The notes beneath the pieces were generated by a model that saw nothing but the letters and a program-made list of their open reading frames with translations, was not told where the DNA came from and searched no databases. From positions 1 through 14,048 of the forward strand of contig JBBQQH010000071.1 in NCBI GenBank assembly GCA_038216155.1: a stretch of 14,048 bases of DNA. The letters run 5' to 3'. This document shows positions 7,131 through 13,887 of this stretch, piece by piece. A program made the translations under genes and the position numbers. The DNA is from SZAS-103 sp038216155 (GTDB lineage: Bacteria > Pseudomonadota > Gammaproteobacteria > Xanthomonadales > Xanthomonadaceae). Positions within the stretch are counted from its first letter, which is position 1. Every line of letters starts with the position of its first letter.

Positions 7131-8162
7131 TCACCCACCGATGACATACATTTCGATGCGCCGCGTGTCGCGCGTCGCTTCTCCGCGTAGTTCGCTGTAA
7201 CGATCGGCGCGCGCACTCCAGAGGCTTTGTAGTTCCTGTTCCAGCGCCGAGACGTCGTCCAACCATGGGCGCAGATCGTGGCCCTGCCCAGCGAACAGGC
7301 ACGTGTATAACTTGCCATCCGCCGACAGACGCGCGCGGTGGCAGTCGCCGCAGAACGGCGCGCTGACCGAGCTGACGAAGCCGATCTCGCCGGCGCCATC
7401 GGCGTAGATATAGCGCGTGGCGACTTCGCCGCGATAATTGGCATCGAGAGCGCGCAATGGCCAGCGCGCCGCGATCGCGTCGCGCAGTTCGACTGACGGC
7501 ACCACGCGATTGAGTTTCCAGCCGTTGCAGGTGCCGACGTCCATGTATTCGATGAAACGCAGCACGTGACCACTACCCCGAAAATGCTCGGCGAGCCCGA
7601 GTGCATCGGCTTCGTTGATGCCGCGCTGGACGACCGCGTTGATCTTGATCGATTCGAAGCCGGCTTGCTCGGCCGTAGCGATGCCATCGAGCACGTCGCG
7701 CACCTTGCCGCGACCGCCAGACAGCGCGGCAAAGCGCGCCGGATCGAGCGTGTCTAGACTGACCGTGATCCGGCGCAAGCCCGCGTCCCTGAGCGCCTGC
7801 GCGTATGCGGCGAGCAAGCTGCCGTTAGTGGTCAGGGCAAGGTCTTCGATGCCATCGATTACCGCCAGTCGCGCGACCAACTCCGGCAGGCGCTTGCGCA
7901 GCAGCGGCTCGCCGCCGGTCAGGCGCACCTTGCGCACGCCGAGCGCGACAAATGCACGCACAGCGCGTTCGATCTGATCGAAACTCAAGCGCTGTTTTGC
8001 GGTGAGTGATTCGCCATCCGGATACGATTCTTCCGGCATGCAATACGGGCAGCGGAAATTGCAGGTTTCAATCACCGAGATGCGTAGATCGTGAAGGCCG
8101 CGACCCAATCGATCGCGTGGCAAGGCTTTCACTTGTCCTAGCGAATGTGCCGATGCATTCAT
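7131..8162 (-). CDS. moaA: GTP 3',8-cyclase MoaA (radical SAM)
   Basis: First step of molybdenum cofactor synthesis: radical-SAM conversion of GTP to 3',8-cyclo-7,8-dihydro-GTP. The 343 aa show both Fe-S sites: CNFRCPYC with Cys34, Cys38 and Cys41 (SAM cluster), and CGDC plus a later Cys (Cys271, Cys274, Cys288; substrate cluster). Also present are LTGGEP at 81-86, TTNGSLL, SLDTLD, and the C-terminal GlyGly tail needed for catalysis in this family. The ATG at 8162 overlaps the stop of the upstream MBL gene as ATGA, so the two are translationally coupled. It is separated from moaC by about 410 bp of REP and hairpin sequence. Confidence 0.96.
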   Translation of the reverse strand: MNASAHSLGQVKALPRDRLGRGLHDLRISVIETCNFRCPYCMPEESYPDGESLTAKQRLSFDQIERAVRAFVALGVRKVRLTGGEPLLRKRLPELVARLAVIDGIEDLALTTNGSLLAAYAQALRDAGLRRITVSLDTLDPARFAALSGGRGKVRDVLDGIATAEQAGFESIKINAVVQRGINEADALGLAEHFRGSGHVLRFIEYMDVGTCNGWKLNRVVPSVELRDAIAARWPLRALDANYRGEVATRYIYADGAGEIGFVSSVSAPFCGDCHRARLSADGKLYTCLFAGQGHDLRPWLDDVSALEQELQSLWSARADRYSELRGEATRDTRRIEMYVIGG

Positions 8163-8917
8163 GTCGATGCCGCCTGCGCGTCGCGCGGCGACTTCAGCGA
8201 AATTGCTTCACCAGCGCGTGCTACCCGATAGCCGCGCTCCCGCAATGCATCGCCATCGGCGTCAGATGCGTAGTGGTACAGCAGCAGACGAGCGCGCAGC
8301 GCCGAAGGATATTCGCGTTCAAGATCCTCGATACCGCTGTGCGATGGATTGCCATGCAGCGCGCAATCGTGCGCGATCAACTCACCGGCATCGGCGTGCG
8401 CCGCTAGCATTTCCGGAATCGGCCGAGTGTCGCCGGTGTAGACCAAGCTGCCGTGCAAACGCAGGCCGAATGCGGTCTCGGGCAGATGATGGCGAACCGG
8501 AAACACGTCGAACCACACACCGTCGTGCCAGAACCCGCGCGACACCGGCACCAGTTGAAACGCATCCCAATAGTTCACGCCGCCTTCGGCCAGCACGCCC
8601 GGATAGTCGGCGACGCGAGCCTGCAAATGCGGCACCAGCGCGGCCGGAACGTACAACCGCACACGCCCACGCAGCGCACCATCGAAATACGCGCGCACAA
8701 ACAGGCGCTCCATTCCGGCGACGTGATCCATGTGCAGATGAGTGAGGAACAAGGCAACTGGCGTGGCTTGATACTGTTCGAGGTAGGCGGTGAGCGCTTC
8801 CTGTCCGCAATCGATCATCAGCAATGGATCGCCATCGCGTTCGATTACTGCCGCGGCGGAGCCAAGCTGCACGGCTGCCGCGTTGCCGACTCCCAGGAAG
8901 CGCAAGCCCCAGCTCAT
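8159..8917 (-). CDS. MBL-fold metallo-hydrolase
   Basis: 252-aa metallo-beta-lactamase-fold protein. The zinc motif THLHMDH (HxHxDH, His60 to His65) is present, followed by His143/144 in VRHHLPE, Asp163 in YTGDTRPIPE, and His215 in LLYHYASDADG as likely last ligand. This is the arrangement of RNase Z/PhnP/PqqB-like hydrolases; the substrate is unknown. There is no signal peptide, so it is probably cytoplasmic. The start at 8917 is fixed by an ATGA overlap with the upstream kdkA stop, and its own stop overlaps the moaA start as ATGA. A reading to 9085 runs inside kdkA and is rejected. The context leaves open a role beside Kdo/LPS metabolism or beside molybdopterin synthesis. Confidence 0.88.
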   Translation of the reverse strand: MSWGLRFLGVGNAAAVQLGSAAAVIERDGDPLLMIDCGQEALTAYLEQYQATPVALFLTHLHMDHVAGMERLFVRAYFDGALRGRVRLYVPAALVPHLQARVADYPGVLAEGGVNYWDAFQLVPVSRGFWHDGVWFDVFPVRHHLPETAFGLRLHGSLVYTGDTRPIPEMLAAHADAGELIAHDCALHGNPSHSGIEDLEREYPSALRARLLLYHYASDADGDALRERGYRVARAGEAISLKSPRDAQAAST

Positions 8918-9714
8918 GTGCTTCCATCCCGCGCATCTATTGCGCCATTTTTCGGCTGCCACATGGCGCTTTCGTAGCCGGCGAGTAGACGCTTCCATCC
9001 GCTTGCCAAGGGTTCGCTGCCGAGCGCCACGCCGACACGTTTGCGCAACGAACGCTGTAACCGAACAACGTTCGCCCGTTGCCAACCAAGCGCAAGCTTG
9101 CGCATTGCGCCACGATCAAAATCGATCAGCCAGATTTGGCCCTGTGCATCCATCAACACATTATCCACGTTGAGGTCGGCGTGGAACGCACCGGCGCGAT
9201 GGAAACGCGCGATGCAGTCGCCGATTGCATCCCACGCAATCTCGTTAGCCGAATCGCCCTGTGCGGCATCCAGCGCATCGCCCAACGACCGTGCGCCAGT
9301 AATGCGTTCAATCAACAGAGCCGCACGATAAGTGCTGCCATTGCGCCAGTAGGCGGCGGCGATCGGTGCTGGCACCGGCAATCCGCGTGCGCGCAAAGTC
9401 TGCAGAAGGCGGAATTCGTGGAATCCGCGTGTGCGTGGCGCACCCAGCCACACGTAGCGATCGTCGCTGATGCGCGCTGCCATGCCGCCGCGTCGATACT
9501 TTCGCAACACCGATTCACCGGACGGCAAGTACACAAACCACGCGGAACCACGACCGCCTGCGGTGACAGTGACGGCATGCAATTCAGGATTGTCCGGATC
9601 GAACACCGACAGCGTCGCTTGCGGCAAACGCGTGGGGTCGCGGAGAATCGCCGCAGTACCCAGCGTTTCCAGCACCGCGTCGGCGCGTTCGTGTCCGGAT
9701 TGGATGCCGGTCAT
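8914..9714 (-). CDS. kdkA: 3-deoxy-D-manno-octulosonic acid (Kdo) kinase, KdkA-like
   Basis: 266-aa protein of the eukaryotic-like/RIO lipopolysaccharide kinase group. Motifs are VLRKYRRGG at 69-77 (ATP-binding Lys region), catalytic loop HADLNVDN at 178-185 and metal-binding DFDRG at 198-202. KdkA phosphorylates Kdo of the lipid A inner core at the cytoplasmic face of the inner membrane, replacing a second Kdo. The ATG at 9714 is chosen for its GGGAG 5 nt upstream; an ATG at 9726 would include that site. It is divergent from the GT9 gene with only 38 bp between starts. Another LPS-core kinase of the same fold (WaaP-like) is possible. Confidence 0.85.
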   Translation of the reverse strand: MTGIQSGHERADAVLETLGTAAILRDPTRLPQATLSVFDPDNPELHAVTVTAGGRGSAWFVYLPSGESVLRKYRRGGMAARISDDRYVWLGAPRTRGFHEFRLLQTLRARGLPVPAPIAAAYWRNGSTYRAALLIERITGARSLGDALDAAQGDSANEIAWDAIGDCIARFHRAGAFHADLNVDNVLMDAQGQIWLIDFDRGAMRKLALGWQRANVVRLQRSLRKRVGVALGSEPLASGWKRLLAGYESAMWQPKNGAIDARDGST

Positions 9715-9752
9715 TGCGTCTCCCATTAGCGTCCGAGTTTAGCAACCACCGC

Positions 9753-10826
9753 ATGCACACCACGCCAACATCGATCTGCTTGCTGCGCCTGTCCGCGCTG
9801 GGCGACGCCACGCATGTGCTGCCGGTGGTGCACACTTTGCAGCGCGCGTGGCCGCAGATTGCCATCGCCTGGATTATTGGCCGTGGCGAGCAGCGTTTGC
9901 TGGACGGGCTGCCGGGCGTGGAATTCATCGTGTTCGACAAGCGTGGTGGATGGACTGCGGTGCGCGCGTTGCGGCGGGAACTGCGCGGCCGGCGCTTTGA
10001 TGCGCTGTTGCAAATGCAGCTTGCCTTGCGCGCAAACCTGCTGTCATCGCTGATCCGTGCCGACATGCGGATCGGGTTTGATCGTGAACGCAGCAAGGAA
10101 CTGCACGGCCTTGTCGTCAACCAGCGCATTCCGGCGGGTGGACAGCATGTGCTGGACGTGCTCGGCAGCTTCGTCGGGCCGCTCGGATTGAAGCAGGACA
10201 TCGTCGAATGGAAGTTGCCAATTCCCGTCGAGGCCAGCAACTGGGCTACCGAGCAATTGCCGGGCCCGCAACCGACGTTGCTGATCTCACCCTGCTCCAG
10301 TCATCGCCTGCGCAACTGGATGCCCGATCGCTACGCCGCAGTCGCCAATCATGCCGCGCAGCGCGGTTATCGGATCGCGTTGTGCGGCGGTCGCGGCACG
10401 CTCGAACGCGAGATGGCCGATGCCATCGTCGCCGCTTCGCATGCGCCAATCCTCGACTTGACCGGCAAGGACACTCTAAAACAACTCGCCGCGCTGTTGC
10501 AACGCGCGGATCTAGTGCTATCACCGGATTCCGGTCCCGTCCACATCGCCAACGCCGTCGGCAGCAAGGTGCTGGGTCTGTACGCCTGCACCAACGCGAC
10601 TCGCAGCGGCCCTTATTCCGACTTGCGCTACACCGTCAATCGCTTCGATGAGGCGGCGCGCATGGTTTACGCAAAATCCGCTGTGCAACTGCGCTGGGGC
10701 AAACGCGTGGAGGAACCGGGCGTGATGGCGTTGATCAGCGTCGATGACGTGATCGAGCGTTTCGAACGCTTCGACGCGGATCGCAACGCACGCTTGCTTC
10801 AGCCTTTCGGCGCTTCGGCACGATAG
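9753..10826 (+). CDS. Glycosyltransferase family 9, heptosyltransferase-like
   Basis: 357 aa. The N-terminal LLRLSALGDATHVLPV (10-25) matches the GT9 Gly-rich start (RLSxxGD). SHRLRNWMPDRYA (184-196) corresponds to the mid KxWP segment. SPDSGPVHIANAVG (257-270) is the nucleotide-sugar-binding motif. These enzymes add heptose from ADP-heptose to the LPS inner core. The adjacent kdkA supports this: a phosphorylated Kdo is the acceptor for the first heptose in Haemophilus-like cores. The ATG at 9753 fits the family start, though no strong Shine-Dalgarno is seen; an upstream TTG at 9714 is less likely. Its 3' end overlaps the convergent DUF6165-type gene by 28 bp. Whether it is WaaC- or WaaF-like cannot be settled here. 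Confidence 0.87.
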   Translation: MHTTPTSICLLRLSALGDATHVLPVVHTLQRAWPQIAIAWIIGRGEQRLLDGLPGVEFIVFDKRGGWTAVRALRRELRGRRFDALLQMQLALRANLLSSLIRADMRIGFDRERSKELHGLVVNQRIPAGGQHVLDVLGSFVGPLGLKQDIVEWKLPIPVEASNWATEQLPGPQPTLLISPCSSHRLRNWMPDRYAAVANHAAQRGYRIALCGGRGTLEREMADAIVAASHAPILDLTGKDTLKQLAALLQRADLVLSPDSGPVHIANAVGSKVLGLYACTNATRSGPYSDLRYTVNRFDEAARMVYAKSAVQLRWGKRVEEPGVMALISVDDVIERFERFDADRNARLLQPFGASAR

Positions 10827-11209
10827 TCCTCGTACGACTTTTCCTCGACCAGCTCCGAACCCAGCACACTGTTGAGCTCGCGCTTGATCCGCGCGCGGTC
10901 GTCGTTTTCGATGTACACACTGCGCGCCAGTTGCACGAAGGAATCATCGAACGCCTGCGCGCGTTCCTTGCGACGGATGTCATCTTCGATCACCCACAAC
11001 CGCTCGTTCACCGCCTTGAGCGCCGCACGCAGCTCGACGACATCGTGGCCGGCGGCCGAATGCGCCATCCACAACGTTTCCAGTGCACTCAACTCGGCAT
11101 GCACGTTGACAAGCTTGGCGGCGTCGGAAATGCGCTCGGACTTGATCTGCAGGATCGAGATCTTGTCGAGCAACTCACCGTAAGACACCGGAACCGAAAT
11201 CTGCGACAT
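10799..11209 (-). CDS. DUF6165-type small helical protein
   Basis: 136 aa, beginning MSQISVPVSYGELLDKISILQIK, followed by charged helices (LKAVNERLWVIEDDIRRKE, YIENDDRARIKRELN) and LVEEKSYEDY near the end. No signal peptide or membrane segment is seen; it is probably a cytoplasmic helical bundle. From memory this resembles the DUF6165 family often found near LPS core genes; the function is unknown. The ATG at 11209 fits the conserved start. A longer frame to 11338 runs into the REP/MITE sequence and is rejected. It overlaps the GT9 gene tail-to-tail, so the two mRNAs are antisense over 28 bp. Confidence 0.78.
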   Translation of the reverse strand: MSQISVPVSYGELLDKISILQIKSERISDAAKLVNVHAELSALETLWMAHSAAGHDVVELRAALKAVNERLWVIEDDIRRKERAQAFDDSFVQLARSVYIENDDRARIKRELNSVLGSELVEEKSYEDYRAEAPKG

Positions 11210-11276
11210 GGGTACTCGCTCGTGATGGACTGTCGATAGTTTAACGCGTCGGCGTTTACCTCTCGCCCGTCGGTAG

Positions 11277-11407
11277 CCAAGGTCTGAACAAGTCCACTTT
11301 TGATCGTCATTCCCGCGAAGGCGGGAACCCATGGACACTAGCTGATTGATCTATAAGTCGCTGGATTCCCGCCTTCGCGGGAACGACGGACTAATTCAGA
11401 CCTTTCT
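11277..11407. mobile_element. MITE-like element with IS5-type ends and an internal REP doublet
   Basis: The left end reads AAGGTCTGAACAAGTCC from 11279. The right end, read inward on the minus strand, is AAGGTCTGAATTAGTCC, matching 15 of 17. The left end is also identical over 16 nt to the IS5-family left end at 13890-13905. Inside is a REP doublet. CTAG (11408-11411) follows the right end and GTAG (11273-11276) precedes the left end, close to the YTAR target of IS5 elements. There is no transposase, so it would be moved in trans. Boundaries are inferred. Confidence 0.6.
11305..11388. repeat. REP-like inverted repeat doublet 3
   Basis: The arm at 11305-11326 starts CGTCATTCCCGCGAAGG. The arm at 11367-11388 is its reverse complement with one mismatch over 22 nt. 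It sits inside the IS5-ended element between the acyltransferase stop and the DUF6165-type gene. The same family as doublet 2, with GAAGG in place of GCAGG. Confidence 0.88.
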
Positions 11408-12694
11408 CTAGCGCGCATCGATTGGACGCCGCCAGCGCGTGGCCAGCCGCAATGGCGGGCGCTCAACCACGACCCACGACACAATCGCCAGCAGCAACGA
11501 AAACACCAAGCCCATGAAAACGAAGGCGAGTGCCCCACCCGCCGCTGCCACACCGCCGTGCGCATGCATCCACAGCAAGACCGGCAAGTGCCACAGATAG
11601 AATCCATAGCTGATTTGTCCCAGCAGCCGCAGCGGTAACGCACCGACGCTGGCCGAAATCCAGCGTGTCGCCCGGCATGCCGCAAACAGCATCGTCGCGA
11701 CCGCGACGCTGGCGTAGGTATGCCATCCGATCAGCCACCATTCGTGACGCGGCTCGGTGCCCATCGGCCAGCCATGCCGATAGCCCAATATCGGCAACAG
11801 TAGAAACACCAGCGCACCCAGCACGAACACCAGGTCTGCCTTTCGCCCACGCAGCCATGCCAGCGCGGTCGGCGCGCGACACAAGGCGTACGCCGCCAAC
11901 ATGCCGATCACGAACTGGTCGATGCGTCCCGGCAAGTGTTCCGTTAGAAATTCGATTTCCGGCGATGGCGAATGCGTCCACAACAGCGCCGCGCGCCAGA
12001 CCCATGCGAACGCGACGCCCAGCAGCAGCCAGCGCCATCGTCCCGGACGCAGCAACCGCGCCAGCCACGGCAGCAGCGCGTAGAACGAGAGTTCCACCGG
12101 CAACGTCCACCAGTTTCCCAGCAACGGAAATTGGGTCGCCGCAACGCCTGGCCAACCGAGGTCATACAGAAAGAATGGCTGCACCAGCAATCGCGAAATC
12201 GGCGTTGCCAGTGGGCTGATCAAACGCGTGGCCAGACCCGACGCGATCAGGATCAGCAGCACCGCAAGTTGCACGTAATACGCGGGCAAAATCCGCAACA
12301 ACCGCCGCGCGGCGTAACCGCGCAAATCCGGCGCCGCCGATTGCTGCAAATTCGCGCGCGCAAACGGCAACGCCAGCAGGAATGCCGACAACGTGAAAAA
12401 CAGGTCGACACCAGCCCACCCCATGTGCGCAGGCCACGCCAGAAGAAACGACAGCGTCGGATGGCCATCCCACAACGCCGGCAACCCGGCGAGCGCGTAC
12501 GCATGCACCGCAAACACCCCAAGCGCCGCAATCCCACGCAACCCACTCAACGCCGGCTGCCGCTCGCCGTCTAGCGCAACGCGCGGATCGCCCAGCAACG
12601 TCGAATCCCGATCAGCAGCCGCAGTTGATCCCGCCAGCGCGCGCGACCTCCCAGAACCGCCAACCGAGCCTTTGCGCCGAGACTTCTTCCCCAT
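11408..12694 (-). CDS. Acyltransferase-3 family membrane protein (OafA/YrhL-like)
   Basis: 428 aa with about ten hydrophobic segments. The family signature is seen at the first membrane helix: ALSGLRGIAALGVFAVHAY (49-67) with Arg53 and His64, both conserved in acyltransferase-3 enzymes, then FFTLSAFLL. These proteins transfer acetyl or other acyl groups to sugars of O-antigen, capsule or other envelope glycans. The N-terminal 45 residues are charged and Ser/Gly/Ala-rich, probably cytoplasmic. Start MGKKSRRKG at 12694. The stop codon lies within the CTAG that abuts the MITE-like element, so the very C-terminus may have been affected by insertion. Neighbouring GT9, kdkA and DUF6165 genes suggest an LPS-related role; the acceptor is unknown. 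Confidence 0.87.
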   Translation of the reverse strand: MGKKSRRKGSVGGSGRSRALAGSTAAADRDSTLLGDPRVALDGERQPALSGLRGIAALGVFAVHAYALAGLPALWDGHPTLSFLLAWPAHMGWAGVDLFFTLSAFLLALPFARANLQQSAAPDLRGYAARRLLRILPAYYVQLAVLLILIASGLATRLISPLATPISRLLVQPFFLYDLGWPGVAATQFPLLGNWWTLPVELSFYALLPWLARLLRPGRWRWLLLGVAFAWVWRAALLWTHSPSPEIEFLTEHLPGRIDQFVIGMLAAYALCRAPTALAWLRGRKADLVFVLGALVFLLLPILGYRHGWPMGTEPRHEWWLIGWHTYASVAVATMLFAACRATRWISASVGALPLRLLGQISYGFYLWHLPVLLWMHAHGGVAAAGGALAFVFMGLVFSLLLAIVSWVVVERPPLRLATRWRRPIDAR

Positions 12695-12759
12695 CGCGCA
12701 AGAATGCGCGAGCGCCCGCGCCGCGACAAGCGATCAGAGACATCAAATCGTTCTCGCGC

Positions 12760-12788
12760 TTGTGCGTCCTAACCCCAACCCGTATCAT
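12760..12788 (+). promoter_or_regulatory. Sigma-70 promoter of tRNA-Ser
   Basis: TTGTGC at 12760-12765, a 17-bp spacer, and TATCAT at 12783-12788, followed by a GC-rich discriminator (CGCGGCCCGC). This layout is typical of stable RNA promoters under stringent control. Transcription would begin near 12795, about 37 nt before the tRNA. Confidence 0.7.
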
Positions 12789-12831
12789 TCGCGGCCCGCA
12801 CCACGCGGCCCGCGTCGCGACACAACCCTCC

Positions 12832-12921
<90 letters not shown>

Positions 12922-12931
12922 CACACGCAAG

Positions 12932-12951
12932 GGCCCCGGAAGGGGCCTTTT
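12932..12951 (+). terminator. Intrinsic terminator of tRNA-Ser in an extended palindrome
   Basis: GGCCCC-GGAA-GGGGCC followed by TTTT. The dyad continues outwards on both sides with a single bulged T: bases 12907-12931 pair with 12948-12973. The left arm therefore includes CCA and the acceptor and part of the T-stem strand of the tRNA. Confidence 0.85.
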
Positions 12952-12974
12952 GCGTGTGTGGCGGAGAGGGTGGA

Positions 12975-13404
12975 TTTGATGAGAACCCAATGGTTCGACT
13001 GATCGGCAGGATAGCCGATCAGCACGGCGAAGCCGCCCGGAGGGGGATGGCCAAGGATGGCCCGAATGTATCCCGCCCTCTTCGCCACTCTATTCACTAA
13101 GCGAATGAAAGAAAAACGCTTTGTTATTGGCTTTTTCGTCTCCAAGCCTGCACCCTTCAAATTCACCTTCCGAAAGTTGCGCAGAAAGTCCAGTCTCGGA
13201 TCCGCTACAGACACTGTGGCACTACGATGCTCGCGCCGCTGGGCTGGATGCCAAACATTCGCCCAGCTGGAGATAGGACTCAAAGGTTGGGATGGACTCG
13301 CACGCAGATGGGATGACTGAGAATCTATCATTTCCCGTGTGTCCGCGAAGCGACAGGGGAGTGGGTTGCATACTGCGCGTGCAGAATTTAGATATGGATA
13401 CAGC
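12975..13404. other. Intergenic accessory segment, no confident gene
   Basis: It holds a hairpin CTGATCGGC/GCCGATCAG (12999-13022), an imperfect fold from about 13023 to 13088, and at 13070-13088 a copy of the tRNA-Ser 3' terminus (17 of 19 identical). After 13089 the sequence becomes less GC-rich. An 87-codon plus-strand frame (13057-13320) ends in RWDD but shows no recognisable domain; GGAGGGGG lies somewhat too far upstream of its ATG. I do not call it a gene. Confidence 0.5.
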
Positions 13405-13887
13405 ATGATGACCGCAGTTCTATCAAATCTGACCATCTATCTGGCAGTCGCACAGGAAGCAGCAGCGGAGTCGGCGCGCCATCTTGAGGCCGGACGCATT
13501 CCGAAGCCCGATGCACAACAGGGATACATTGTTACCATCGATCCAGCACGCAGATCATTCAAACAAGGCCTGATTGCAATCGCATTCGCTGGTATGTACT
13601 TGGATGCCTTACTAAGCCTTGTAGGAACTGCCCGCCTCGGTCGGGACCTGTACAAGAAGATCGACCGCCAGACAACTTATGAGGAAAAGCTGGCCCTGCT
13701 CGGAGTCCGCGAAGCGAGAATCCTGACCGACTGCAAAAGATTTCGAGAAGCCCGAAACGACATCATTCACGAGAAGGCACTGGAACTCGACACATTGAGT
13801 GTTGGCGAACTTCGTCGCGCTCAAGTCGAGGCAAAATTCGCCATAGTATTTATCGCTGAAGTGCGAAGCCTGTTGGAAGAGAGTTAG
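13405..13887 (+). CDS. Hypothetical HEPN-like protein with R-x4-H motif
   Basis: 160 aa, all-helical in appearance, with no signal peptide. The features seen are helix FAGMYLDALLSLVG (61-74), a charged middle (KKIDRQTTYEEKLALLG), and REARNDIIHEKAL with Arg117, Asn118 and His122. R-N-x3-H is the catalytic or RNA-binding motif of HEPN ribonuclease-type domains found in toxin-antitoxin, abortive-infection and other RNA-cleaving proteins. Assignment to HEPN is an inference from this motif and helix pattern. ATG 13405 is preferred (ATG 13408 is adjacent); a GTG at 13339 would add 22 residues unlike the rest. The stop TAG lies in the TTAG target of the following IS5 element. No nucleotidyltransferase or antitoxin partner is visible. 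Confidence 0.6.
   Translation: MMTAVLSNLTIYLAVAQEAAAESARHLEAGRIPKPDAQQGYIVTIDPARRSFKQGLIAIAFAGMYLDALLSLVGTARLGRDLYKKIDRQTTYEEKLALLGVREARILTDCKRFREARNDIIHEKALELDTLSVGELRRAQVEAKFAIVFIAEVRSLLEES

Noticed and set aside
6959..7732. 257-codon minus-strand frame overlapping moaA
   Set aside because: A frame-shifted shadow of MoaA, rich in Arg, Ser and Ala; MoaA in the other frame has all its cysteine motifs.
8918..9085. Longer N-terminus for the MBL hydrolase
   Set aside because: The extra residues are Arg-rich and lie wholly inside kdkA; the ATGA overlap at 8917 and the typical MBL N-terminus fix the shorter start.
13057..13320. 87-codon plus-strand frame ending in RWDD
   Set aside because: No recognisable domain, poor ribosome-binding-site spacing, and it starts within the imperfect tRNA-terminus repeat; kept only as part of the intergenic description.
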